Shown: positions 1-7,746 of the stretch, in pieces
Layout: every line of letters starts with the position of its first letter
Position numbering within the stretch: position 1 is the first letter of the stretch
From: an uncultured Desulfobacterales bacterium
GTDB lineage: Bacteria; Desulfobacterota; Desulfobacteria; Desulfobacterales; G020354645
Assembly: GCA_947259865.1 (NCBI GenBank)
Contig: CAMYNZ010000040.1
Location: 1 to 20,485 of the forward strand
Direction: 5' to 3'
Length of the DNA stretch: 20,485 nt
Position numbers and translations under genes: made by a program
The notes under the pieces: generated by a model
What the model was told of the DNA's origin: nothing
Databases searched by the model: none
What the model saw: only the letters and a program-made list of their open reading frames with translations

Positions 1-533
1 TCAAGACTCACCGATAAGACGTCTTCGGTACTCCAGGGAATATCATGGAATAATTCCGGGTGGGGTTTCTTCATACCGACCAGGTAATAGCCACCGTCGT
101 AACACGGCCCAAAAACAACGTCTGCCTGATTGGACAAAAGCAGCCGAAAAGACTCTGCTACCGTAGTTTTGGGCAAATCAGGGCTGTCGCTATCGATGAT
201 TGAAACAGCTTCGTAACCCTGGGCCAATTTTTCCAAAAAAATGTTGTGCAGCCGTTCCCCCAGATTGTTGCCCCGCTGGGAGAAAATTTCAAAACCGTTT
301 ACCGAAAGTGCTGCAAATGTATCACCGGCACTCTCGGGGGTGAAGGCAATGGCCCTGTCAACCCCCTGAAGGGAGCTGATTTCACCAATTTTATCCTCGA
401 GAAAACAGCGATAAAGACCTGCTGCCTCCCCCGGCGACAGGTGCGGCGAAAGCCGTGTTTTGACCTTTCCGGGGATCGGTTCTTTTGCTACGACGACTGT
501 TAACAGTTTTGCTTCCGATGTTCTTGTCTTCAT
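1..533 (-). CDS. DUF2064 / TIGR04282-type transferase (partial)
   Basis: Reading the minus strand from an ATG at 533 gives 177 codons with no stop before the left edge, so the C-terminus lies outside the window. The N-terminus (VVVAKEPIPGKVKTRLSP, residues 13-30) is the GT-A-like nucleotide-sugar binding signature of the DUF2064 family. SIIDSDSPDLP and FGPCYDGGYYLVG further on are the family's metal-binding and substrate regions. Family members are about 200-230 aa, so most of the protein is present. NCBI models call relatives 'TIGR04282 family arsenosugar biosynthesis glycosyltransferase', formerly 'rSAM/selenodomain-associated transferase 1'. The substrate here is unknown. The ATG follows the TAA of the upstream radical SAM gene with zero spacing, which implies translational coupling as the seventh visible gene of the operon. 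Family call is firm; function is inference. Confidence 0.87.
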   Translation of the reverse strand, partial: MKTRTSEAKLLTVVVAKEPIPGKVKTRLSPHLSPGEAAGLYRCFLEDKIGEISSLQGVDRAIAFTPESAGDTFAALSVNGFEIFSQRGNNLGERLHNIFLEKLAQGYEAVSIIDSDSPDLPKTTVAESFRLLLSNQADVVFGPCYDGGYYLVGMKKPHPELFHDIPWSTEDVLSVSL

Positions 534-1541
534 TTAAAGGCTCCAGAGTACACCACAACCCCGACAGCTTTTGGGCGGCTCTGCCGTTTGAAGTTGTTTG
601 CGAAAATTCCGGTACCCGTCGCCGGTCCAAATTTCTGCCAGCGATGATTCAAAAACGTTACCGAGAATGAGAAATCCATAATCAGATGTAGCAAATGGAG
701 ATATGCAGCAGGGCAGAACGTTTCCATTAGCGGTAATGTACATTAGGGTAGTCGGTCGATAGCATTTTTTCCACGGTGATGCATTATTGGAATTTCCTTT
801 AAGACTCTCAAGCGGGCTGCTGCAGCCCGATGCTCTGAATTGGATGCCCAGCTGGCCGGCAAGATCCTGGCTATTTTGAATGCATGCCGCAGCTGCTGCA
901 TTTGAATCGGCAAGTGTCTTCTCAGCCCTGGCCAGTCCGTAGCCATCACCATCTTGAAAATAAACCAAGCGCTGTAGATATACTTCGTCGATCTCCATGG
1001 CGGCGGCAAGTCTGACGAATTCCGGAAGTTCGTATATGTTTTCCGTATTACCCAGATACCAGAGGGAAATTCTGGGCTTTGAGAGCTTTCTCATTCTGAG
1101 AAGATTGGATAAAGCTGTCACATTATGTATGATTCGATCGAACTCATCGCTATTGCGCACCACTTTGTAGCGCTGGGGTGAAGCGGCGTCAAGTGAGATT
1201 CGCAATTCATCAAGACCGGCGTCAATCAGCGCATACCGGTGACTTTCATCGAGGAGAATCCCGTTGGAATTGAGGCACACGAACACCTGTCTGTTTTTCA
1301 AATGACGAATAATGGCGGGTAATGCCGGATTCAACAGCGGCTCCCCGATTCCGTGCAGGGCCGTCCATTCCAATTCCGGCAACTGATCGGTTATCCTAAC
1401 CAGCTCGGCAAGTGATAAATCCCGCTGGGGTTCCCAATTGCCCCTGTATTGAATGCAGCTTTTGCATTTGAGGTTACAGCGATTGGTGGATTCCACATAG
1501 AGGTTTTTGGGAAGTTCCAATCTGGATTTATCTGCCGACAT
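534..1541 (-). CDS. Radical SAM/SPASM domain protein (first of two)
   Basis: This 335-aa protein begins with the radical SAM cluster motif CxxxCxxC (C22, C26, C29 in TNRCNLKCKSC), which binds the [4Fe-4S] cluster that cleaves S-adenosylmethionine. GIGEPLL at 64-70 corresponds to the SAM-binding GGEP motif. The C-terminus has the SPASM layout: a cysteine after SPWKK, the pair in VLPCC, the stretch GNVFESSLAEIWTGDGYRNFR, then a terminal CRGC. It should therefore hold auxiliary Fe-S clusters. SPASM enzymes modify peptides, proteins or small metabolites; nothing in the sequence names the substrate. It lies 4 bp downstream of the second radical SAM gene, with AGAGGA about 10 nt before the ATG, and directly abuts the DUF2064 gene. 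It has no close sequence similarity to its neighbour beyond the shared fold. Confidence 0.9.
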   Translation of the reverse strand: MSADKSRLELPKNLYVESTNRCNLKCKSCIQYRGNWEPQRDLSLAELVRITDQLPELEWTALHGIGEPLLNPALPAIIRHLKNRQVFVCLNSNGILLDESHRYALIDAGLDELRISLDAASPQRYKVVRNSDEFDRIIHNVTALSNLLRMRKLSKPRISLWYLGNTENIYELPEFVRLAAAMEIDEVYLQRLVYFQDGDGYGLARAEKTLADSNAAAAACIQNSQDLAGQLGIQFRASGCSSPLESLKGNSNNASPWKKCYRPTTLMYITANGNVLPCCISPFATSDYGFLILGNVFESSLAEIWTGDGYRNFRKQLQTAEPPKSCRGCGVLWSL

Positions 1542-1545
1542 ACCG

Positions 1546-2547
1546 TTACATTCCTCTGACGATGGTCGTACAAATACTGCCTGTACGCAGTGGTTTTGCC
1601 AGGGAAGAAACCCGGCCTTTCAGTCTAACGCGCTTACCCTGATATATCGGGCAGTATTCATCCGGTTTTTCAAAATAACCCCTCAACTTTCTGCGTGCTG
1701 CGCACCCGCCGCCGCAGCTAGCCACGTGTTCACAGTCCAGACAGAAATGCGGTGTATAATGGGTCTGTTTGAAGTATCTGGACTGAAAAATTGCTTCTTT
1801 TTGCCTGGAAAGATCTTCAATGGTGAGATCGGAATCGGGCCAGTAAACACAGGCTTTCAACAGCCTGTCCGGCGTGACCCTCAGGCTTTGGCCGCCGCAG
1901 GGTGTGCCCTTTAAGTCATTCATACCCAGAAAAGTGTTTACGAGCGGTTCAGTCACCGAGATTATTTCACTGTCGTCAAAAAGAAGTTCAAAAGCCTGCC
2001 AGTACTGTTCAAAACTCGGCATAAATTCCTCGGTATACATGGGCTGATAAACATTCACCCGAAAGTTGGCCCCTAATGCTGCCGCCAGCCGGGCAATTTT
2101 GCCCAGATCTTTATGGTTCACGTTCATCAACACAGCTAGCATCGAAACCCGAATACCAAGCCGACGGCAGCGGTCAATTCCATTCATGACCGCCTGCCAA
2201 TTGCCCTGGCCGCGAAAATTATCCTGGCGTTTTTGATCGGGAAAATCGACGGAAAATTCGACATCCCCGAAATACGTGAGTACCTCATCGGGGGTGATGG
2301 ACAGGGTATAGCCATTGGAGGCCAAAGTAAGCTTTATCTGTTTTTTATGCAGATATTCGATAATCTCGAAGTATTCCGGATTTAAGCCGTTTTCTCCTGT
2401 ACCAAATCCGATCGAACTGATTTCCAGGCTTTCACATATTTTTTTAATATCGGCCAAGGTTAGATTATAAATCCGGTCTTGATCACGATAGCAATGAGCA
2501 CAGGATAGATTGCAATCGCTGGTCAGACCAATGCCTAATGAAACCAT
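1546..2547 (-). CDS. Radical SAM/SPASM domain protein (second of two)
   Basis: The 333-aa product carries CxxxCxxC at C12, C16 and C19 (SDCNLSCAHCY), followed by GFGTGENGLNPE, a divergent form of the GGEP SAM-binding motif (TGEN). The C-terminal part has a fuller SPASM set: TPCGG, then ACVYWP, then CLDC-EHVAS-CGGGC-AARR and a final DEYCPIY. This layout is typical of peptide-modifying or alcohol-dehydrogenase-maturase-like enzymes with two auxiliary Fe-S clusters. No small precursor peptide gene lies next to it, so a RiPP role is unsupported. An AAAGGAG Shine-Dalgarno 7 nt before the ATG supports the start. The last about 25 residues after the SPASM core are Arg/Lys-rich. It sits 30 bp after the DPM1-like glycosyltransferase, inside the operon. 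Confidence 0.9.
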   Translation of the reverse strand: MVSLGIGLTSDCNLSCAHCYRDQDRIYNLTLADIKKICESLEISSIGFGTGENGLNPEYFEIIEYLHKKQIKLTLASNGYTLSITPDEVLTYFGDVEFSVDFPDQKRQDNFRGQGNWQAVMNGIDRCRRLGIRVSMLAVLMNVNHKDLGKIARLAAALGANFRVNVYQPMYTEEFMPSFEQYWQAFELLFDDSEIISVTEPLVNTFLGMNDLKGTPCGGQSLRVTPDRLLKACVYWPDSDLTIEDLSRQKEAIFQSRYFKQTHYTPHFCLDCEHVASCGGGCAARRKLRGYFEKPDEYCPIYQGKRVRLKGRVSSLAKPLRTGSICTTIVRGM

Positions 2548-2577
2548 CCGCTAACTCCTTTCAGACCCGCTATAATA

Positions 2578-3258
2578 TCAGCGCCTGATGAGGTATCGCA
2601 ACGGCACCAAAAACATGAAATAGGCCGCCATGATTGAGCCTTTAAATGTACCGGATACTTTTGAGATCCCGATTCGCCGGCGGTATTTAATCGGTACACT
2701 CCTGATCCGTAATTTTTTTCGGGCCGCCTTGACCACCATTTCAACCGGCCAGCCATACGTCATTTGCTCCATTTTTAAATCAAAGAGGATCTTCGTTTTT
2801 ATGGCCCGGAAAGAACCGATATCCGTAATTCGCACACCGTAAAGCAGCTTCAGCAAAAACACGATAAAGCGATTGCCCAGGAGACCATGGATCGGCATGG
2901 CCCCTTTTTCGAGGTCCCCCCCGATACGGCTGCCAATCACAAGGTCTGCTTGATCTTGAATGACCGGCCTTGCAATAAAGTCAAGTTGTCCGGGATCATC
3001 ACTGCGATCGCCGTCCAAAAAGACAACGACTTCGGATCCCCGGGCCGCCCTGGCCCCGGCCAGACACACAGATCCATAACCGCGGCGGGGTTCATGTATA
3101 ACCCGGGCACCGGCGGCCGCAGCCTGCTTGGCGGTACCATCGGTGGATCCATTGTCGGCCACAATAATTTCATTCACTAAATCTTTGGGAACGGCGCGAA
3201 CCACCCTGCCGATGGCATGCTCTTCATTAAATGCCGGAATCACAACTGAAATTTTCAT
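2578..3258 (-). CDS. Family 2 glycosyltransferase, DPM1-like
   Basis: This 226-aa protein is a soluble GT-A fold glycosyltransferase. MKISVVIPAFNEEHAIGRVV opens the nucleotide-binding fold, VADNGSTDGT (33-42) is the sugar-nucleotide loop, and FLDGDRSDDP (80-89) holds the DxD metal-binding motif (D82, D84). The later part, GSRIGGDLEKGAMPIHGLLGNR followed by a hydrophobic stretch and the terminal GTFKGSIMAAYFMFLVPLRYLIRR, matches proteins annotated as dolichyl-phosphate mannose/glucose synthases. It probably moves a sugar from a nucleotide donor to a polyprenyl phosphate at the inner face of the membrane. That would supply the GT-C enzyme of the same operon, which is inference. It lies 80 bp after the DUF547 gene, with a modest GGGAG element 9 nt before its ATG. 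Confidence 0.88.
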   Translation of the reverse strand: MKISVVIPAFNEEHAIGRVVRAVPKDLVNEIIVADNGSTDGTAKQAAAAGARVIHEPRRGYGSVCLAGARAARGSEVVVFLDGDRSDDPGQLDFIARPVIQDQADLVIGSRIGGDLEKGAMPIHGLLGNRFIVFLLKLLYGVRITDIGSFRAIKTKILFDLKMEQMTYGWPVEMVVKAARKKLRIRSVPIKYRRRIGISKVSGTFKGSIMAAYFMFLVPLRYLIRR

Positions 3259-3338
3259 TGCTCACAACTCCCGAAGAACAGGAGCCTTTATTCAGATGTT
3301 AGATATTAAACAGGCTGTCGCCTTTCGATATTTTAAGC

Positions 3339-4112
3339 TTATTTTAACGGCGCTTTAGCATTCAACGCCCAATCATAATGAATGTAGGCGATCTTGGGCT
3401 CCCGTTGCAAAAACGCCATGGCCTCCCTATCAAGATAGGGTTTAATAAATCCGAGGACCGAGCCTGATGTTGATATAAAATCACCCGCAAACCAGTCAAA
3501 AATTTTAGAAAGATAAAGGGTGTTTTCCGCGTGATCAATCCGGGTGCCCCTGGGGGAATTAATATATTTACGGGTCTCCTCCTCCAGTTGGGTCTGGACA
3601 TTTTGCGCCGTAAATGCAAATCGGGCCAAAGGGGGACAACTCGAAGAGGCACAGACAATGGCAAAATGGATTCTGGGATCTTTGAAATCTTTTCGCAATA
3701 TTTCATGCTCGATATCATCCTGGCTCACGCGCCTGCCCGCCACACGGTGTTCTCTAGTGGTAAAAAATTTGGTGGAAGTCCAGACCCCAGGGATCAGTGT
3801 CTCCCGCACACTTTTTTTTGGCTTCCATTTGATCACCTTGTCAATGGTCACTGCGTTATAGGCATTGAGCCACAAAGCGAGTTGACCTTCTCTTGATAAT
3901 TCAGTGATATTTGCAGTTTTCAACGATTCCAGGTAGGCGCTAAAGCCCGAATCCTTGGATATGGCCTTGTAATCCACCCGTCCCCGATCGTCTACAAATG
4001 CTTTGAGCACCCGGTCAAATTCAGCATGATCGAAGTCTTGGGCCCAGACTGCAGGACCCATAAGGCCCGTTAGGATGGTTAGCAGAACCAGAATAATTAC
4101 TTTTTTGGTCAT
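3339..4112 (-). CDS. Exported DUF547 domain protein
   Basis: The 257-aa product starts with a clear signal peptide (MTKK, a hydrophobic core, then an AWA-Q cleavage site at about residue 24), so the mature protein should be periplasmic. The rest is one DUF547 domain: LALWLNAYNAVTID, DDIEHEIL, IHFAIVCASSSCPPL, YLSKIFDWFAGDF and the terminal YIHYDWALN are all family hallmarks. The cysteine, histidine and acidic residues in these blocks suggest a thiol- or papain-like fold, but no activity is established for the family as far as I know. The gene overlaps the GT-C gene by 4 bp (ATGA), the arrangement expected for translational coupling. Relatives often occur near radical SAM and TIGR04282/TIGR04283 transferase genes, which fits this context. 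Family call is firm; role is unknown. Confidence 0.92.
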   Translation of the reverse strand: MTKKVIILVLLTILTGLMGPAVWAQDFDHAEFDRVLKAFVDDRGRVDYKAISKDSGFSAYLESLKTANITELSREGQLALWLNAYNAVTIDKVIKWKPKKSVRETLIPGVWTSTKFFTTREHRVAGRRVSQDDIEHEILRKDFKDPRIHFAIVCASSSCPPLARFAFTAQNVQTQLEEETRKYINSPRGTRIDHAENTLYLSKIFDWFAGDFISTSGSVLGFIKPYLDREAMAFLQREPKIAYIHYDWALNAKAPLK

Positions 4113-5482
4113 TGGGTTACCTTTGCCAATTTTTCGGTTCTTGGGGAGTAAAAACCGGAAAAAACATTATTGAATATATGTCTTTTAAAAAAATAACCGG
4201 TTGTAAGAAGTATAAACAATGGAAGGTATTCCACCAGCAGAACCCAACCGGGCATGATACCCTGGGGAGAAACATATTTGAGATAAGACAGTGAAACAGT
4301 GCAGGAGAATATCAGCCAGGCAGCAGCCGGGTAAAATACCAAAAAGGGCAGCAGCCAGATGACATACCAGGGATGCAGCGAAGCCGGCATCAGGATAATT
4401 AACAGCCCAACCAGCAAATAGGCGTAACGGATAACCTGCAGGTCTTTTTTCTGGTTGAGGAAAACAATCAGACCGGCAGCCAATATAACAATTCCAAATA
4501 ATTGTGTAAGCAGAAAATAATCCAGACCCGGGAATAGGCGCATGATCAGATATTTTATACCGAGATTAAAACTTTCATGCGGATTGCTGAAATAACGGGG
4601 TAGAAAACCGGTTAATTTGTTGCCAACCGTAAAAAACGGTAGATAAACGAGCAAGAACATTAAGGAAAAAGTCACCAGCCCCTTGATTCTTTGCCCCCGG
4701 TTGACAAATACCGGCAACAAAAGGGCCGGATATAGCTTGGTCGAGCTGGCCAGGGCCAGCGCAGCGATTGCCGGCAGCTTCTTTTTATCCGCGTTCAAAT
4801 AGCAGGCGCTAACGATTAAAAATACGGTCAGTCCCTCCAGATGGCCGCTGTATGCAATTTCAAAAACGGCCAGGGGATTCCAGGCATATACAATGAGCCT
4901 TGCCGGTTCGAGACCATAGGTTTTGAGGAGCGCCACAAGAATCAGCAAAGTCAGTACGTCGAAAAAGACCATGAAGCTCTTAAACCCGCGGATGCTGCCG
5001 CCAGCCACCAGATAAAAGATCCGGAAAAACAATTGGGCACCGGCCGGATATATGGTTGGGTAATCCCGGCGATTGATGTTCGGATAGATGGTGTCGTCCC
5101 TTAGTGGTTTTAATTCATCCGCGGAGGGCGGATAAAGGTACGGATTGATGCCCGCTTGCTGCACCCGGGCATCCCAGATGTAGCGATACATGTCCTTTGA
5201 CAGAACATCCGGATCGCTGGTTAAAAGAAATGCCCTGAAAGCAATAGCAAATAAAATTATTAAAATTATCAGCGTGTTAGAATGTCCAACCTGAGATCGA
5301 TATTTAAAAATCAGGCAAACCGCGAGGAGGTAGAGGATGCTCAGAAACACAAATAAATACGTATACAAATGAATACCGGTTTTCGTAGAAAAAAGGGGCA
5401 CAAAACCGCCAAGCTTGAAATTGCTTGAAATTAAATAAATATAGGGCAGCGGATATGACGCCCAAAACTCCGAAGCCGACAT
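4109..5482 (-). CDS. Polytopic GT-C glycosyltransferase (GT87-like)
   Basis: This 457-aa protein has about ten or more hydrophobic segments and the loop SDPDVLSKDMYRYIWDARVQQAGINPYLYPP after the first segments. That loop is the acidic signature of polyprenyl-phosphate-sugar dependent mannosyltransferase-like enzymes (GT-C fold, GT87/PMT type). YPTIYPAGAQLFF, STKLYPALLLPVF and LHPWYVIWLLP are further conserved blocks. It probably transfers a sugar from a lipid-linked donor on the periplasmic face of the membrane. The donor may come from the DPM1-like enzyme of the operon (inference). The start at 5482 lacks a strong Shine-Dalgarno, and a slightly different start is possible; the stop codon of the preceding gene is 29 bp upstream. 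Its last 4 bp overlap the DUF547 start. Confidence 0.85.
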   Translation of the reverse strand: MSASEFWASYPLPYIYLISSNFKLGGFVPLFSTKTGIHLYTYLFVFLSILYLLAVCLIFKYRSQVGHSNTLIILIILFAIAFRAFLLTSDPDVLSKDMYRYIWDARVQQAGINPYLYPPSADELKPLRDDTIYPNINRRDYPTIYPAGAQLFFRIFYLVAGGSIRGFKSFMVFFDVLTLLILVALLKTYGLEPARLIVYAWNPLAVFEIAYSGHLEGLTVFLIVSACYLNADKKKLPAIAALALASSTKLYPALLLPVFVNRGQRIKGLVTFSLMFLLVYLPFFTVGNKLTGFLPRYFSNPHESFNLGIKYLIMRLFPGLDYFLLTQLFGIVILAAGLIVFLNQKKDLQVIRYAYLLVGLLIILMPASLHPWYVIWLLPFLVFYPAAAWLIFSCTVSLSYLKYVSPQGIMPGWVLLVEYLPLFILLTTGYFFKRHIFNNVFSGFYSPRTEKLAKVTQ

Positions 5483-5511
5483 GAACAGCGTTGATTTTGA
5501 AACTGTGGGAT

Positions 5512-7014
5512 TTATTTATCTGGGGTTTTTCCATACCCATGCTTCACCGAAAGAAAAAACACGTAAAAAAATCCAGCGGTATATATAACCAGAAAGGGGC
5601 TGATTAAATATTTGCTGTAGAAAAGAAACAGGACCAGCGCGCTCAAGGCGTAGAAACCAAAAATAAATTCGATTATTGATATAAAACTTACGGGTATGGA
5701 ATAACGTTTACCCTGCCATCTGTCTTGTTTTTTTTTGATACCGTATTTGGGGGTGCGGACAAATCCGCTTTTGAGATTGAACAGCGCTTCCAATACAGCC
5801 TTGGTATTGTTTACCGCAATTCCGGTACCCAGGCACATCAAAAAGGGCAGATAGCGAATACGTTTTCTCCAGTCGCGGTAAAGAATACGCTGGGAAAAGA
5901 AGTACATGACTGTAGGGCCAAAAGTAGCCAGGCACAGCAAGGTGAAAATCATCAATGGATACGCCAGGCTTTTAAAAAACCATTGGGTCTGTAACATCGG
6001 TATGGAAATCAGGACCACGATAAGCATCATTGGATGCACCATGTAATGGGTCAGGTGCAAAAAAGCCTGAATTTTGACCAACGGAGAAACCCTGGATTTA
6101 AAAAGCCGTGCCAGGTTTTTTTGAGCTGTTTGAATAGACCCCTTGGCCCAGCGATGCTGCTGGGATTTGAAAGCGGTTATGGAAACCGGCAGCTCAGCCG
6201 GGCATACGACTTCCGGTGCGAATGTTAATTTCCATCCTTCCAGCTGCGCCCGGTAGCTCAGATCCAAATCTTCGGTGAGCGTATCGGCTTGCCAGCCACC
6301 GGCGTCCTCAATGGCTTTTTTGCGCCAAACGCCTGCCGTACCGTTAAAATTCATAAATAAACCGCCCCAGGCCCGGGAAGCCTGTTCCACCCCGAAGTGG
6401 CCGTCAATTCCCATGGACTGGGCCCTCGTCAGCAGTGAGTAGTCACTGTTAAGGTGTCCCCACCGGGTTTGAAGCATGCCTATTTTCGGATTGGCAAAAT
6501 AGGGAACCGTTTCTTTCAGAAAATCGGGATTGGGAACAAAATCGGCGTCAAAAATTGCGATCAGCTCTCCGCTGGCGGTTTTGAGTCCCTCCTTGAGCGC
6601 TCCGGCCTTAAAACCTTGGCGGTTCTGGCGGTGAATATAAACAATGTTGAAGCCCCGGGCACGGATACTTTCAACAACAGACTTTGCGATGTCGCCCGTG
6701 TCATCGATGGAATCGTCAAGAACCTGAATTTCAATTAGATGCCGGGGATAATCAATACGGCACACGGATTCGATCAATCGTTTTACCACATAGCGCTCAT
6801 TGTAAACCGGCAGTTGAACGGTCACCCGCGGCCAGTTTTTGGATGGTACTTTTTCGTAAAATTTTTTTTTGACCGCTGCATGGGTTCTGAGGGCTTTGGG
6901 GTAATTAAGGCGATAGTAAATCAGGAGGAAGTAGCAGTTCATGCCATAGGCAAAAAGTGCCACCAGGGCTGTAAGATAGAGCGCCAGATAAAAATATTGA
7001 AAGATGTCCGTCAT
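5512..7014 (-). CDS. Cellulose-synthase-like membrane glycosyltransferase (GT2)
   Basis: The 500-aa product has N-terminal membrane segments (about 6-34), a cytosolic GT2 domain, and at least four C-terminal membrane segments (about 320-495). All processive-GT2 motifs are present: VTVQLPVYNE (64-73), LDDSIDDT with D100/D101, FDADF with D156/D158, TEDLDLS with the catalytic-base-type D249, and QQHRW (285-289, the QxxRW motif). Close relatives include CESA-CaSu-type and glucomannan-synthase-like proteins. No PilZ domain is visible, so c-di-GMP control as in BcsA is not supported. It may make a beta-linked glycan or transfer a single sugar to a lipid. It is the first gene of the seven-gene operon and follows the promoter at 7157-7185 with a leader of about 135 nt. 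The Shine-Dalgarno is weak. Confidence 0.9.
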   Translation of the reverse strand: MTDIFQYFYLALYLTALVALFAYGMNCYFLLIYYRLNYPKALRTHAAVKKKFYEKVPSKNWPRVTVQLPVYNERYVVKRLIESVCRIDYPRHLIEIQVLDDSIDDTGDIAKSVVESIRARGFNIVYIHRQNRQGFKAGALKEGLKTASGELIAIFDADFVPNPDFLKETVPYFANPKIGMLQTRWGHLNSDYSLLTRAQSMGIDGHFGVEQASRAWGGLFMNFNGTAGVWRKKAIEDAGGWQADTLTEDLDLSYRAQLEGWKLTFAPEVVCPAELPVSITAFKSQQHRWAKGSIQTAQKNLARLFKSRVSPLVKIQAFLHLTHYMVHPMMLIVVLISIPMLQTQWFFKSLAYPLMIFTLLCLATFGPTVMYFFSQRILYRDWRKRIRYLPFLMCLGTGIAVNNTKAVLEALFNLKSGFVRTPKYGIKKKQDRWQGKRYSIPVSFISIIEFIFGFYALSALVLFLFYSKYLISPFLVIYTAGFFYVFFLSVKHGYGKTPDK

Positions 7015-7156
7015 TTTTCAAGGTCAAAATCAAAAATTAGCCAACCCCCCCGCATGGAAAAATTCATTTAGGAAATCAGACTTCCATGAGTGGTTCCCTT
7101 CTTTTGGGCTGGTGTTTTATGAACTTGCCGTTTGGAATCGGGTTCGAACTGTATCG

Positions 7157-7185
7157 AATATCTGGTGGAATTTAAATCTTGTCAA
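7157..7185 (-). promoter_or_regulatory. Sigma70-type promoter of the glycosyltransferase/rSAM operon
   Basis: Read on the minus strand, TTGACA (7180-7185) is followed after 17 bases by GATATT (7157-7162). The -35 box matches consensus exactly and the -10 box matches at four of six positions. The expected transcription start is near 7150, giving a leader of about 135 nt before the ATG at 7014. Predicted by eye only. Confidence 0.55.
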
Positions 7186-7746
7186 GCGCGAGACCCAATA
7201 CAGAAAAAATGTTATATCAGGCATTCAGTTCATAAAGCCAATGATACGCTGATATGACTCAATGTCATGGCAGAAGCCCGGAAATAGCATTTATCCTTTT
7301 GGGGGAACCAGAGCAGATTTATTGCGTATACGCCTACGGGTTTTATAATGGCCACCAGATATAAAATGCAAGCATTAATTGCATTGACCAGATTTTAATC
7401 ATTCACACCTCAGGTCGTAAATATAACCCCATCTGACGATCTGCATTTTGTGATATTGCAGATATCAATGATTTTCTGGGGTCGGAAAAACCTGCGCAAA
7501 GGAGATACATCAGGTTTTAAAGCGGATCCAAACCTGGGGTACCAAGTCGTTAGCCCGGGCAGCGTCATTGCTGACCCTACCTTTATACATGCTTAGGAAG
7601 TGTTGATTTAATTCAGATGGACAACCTGCCGGAAAAATTCGCAGAAATACAATTTCTCCTGCGATTCGGCCGAGTATTACACGGTGGTCATCACTATCAA
7701 ACCCTCTTCACGAAATCATCACAGAGATATAACTTTTTTGTCACAT
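7186..7746. other. Intergenic stretch with no supportable gene
   Basis: This part of the 732-bp gap between the methyltransferase and the glycosyltransferase operon shows no convincing CDS. It holds a perfect 8-bp inverted repeat (AAAACCTG at 7487-7494, CAGGTTTT at 7511-7518, 16-nt loop) and a 48-codon open frame at about 7617-7763 (starting MDNLPEKFAEIQF) that has no ribosome binding site and runs into the methyltransferase 3' end. On the minus strand the inverted repeat would form a stem ending in a T-run, about 230 nt after the methyltransferase stop, so a weak terminator is possible. Otherwise I see nothing in it. Confidence 0.4.

Noticed and set aside
1507..1914. 135-aa plus-strand open frame
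   Set aside because: It is antisense to two radical SAM genes with clear motifs and has no recognisable domain of its own.
1..7014. Arsenosugar biosynthesis cluster
   Set aside because: The TIGR04282-type name suggests it, but no ArsM methyltransferase or ArsS-type radical SAM protein is seen in the window, so the label is not applied.
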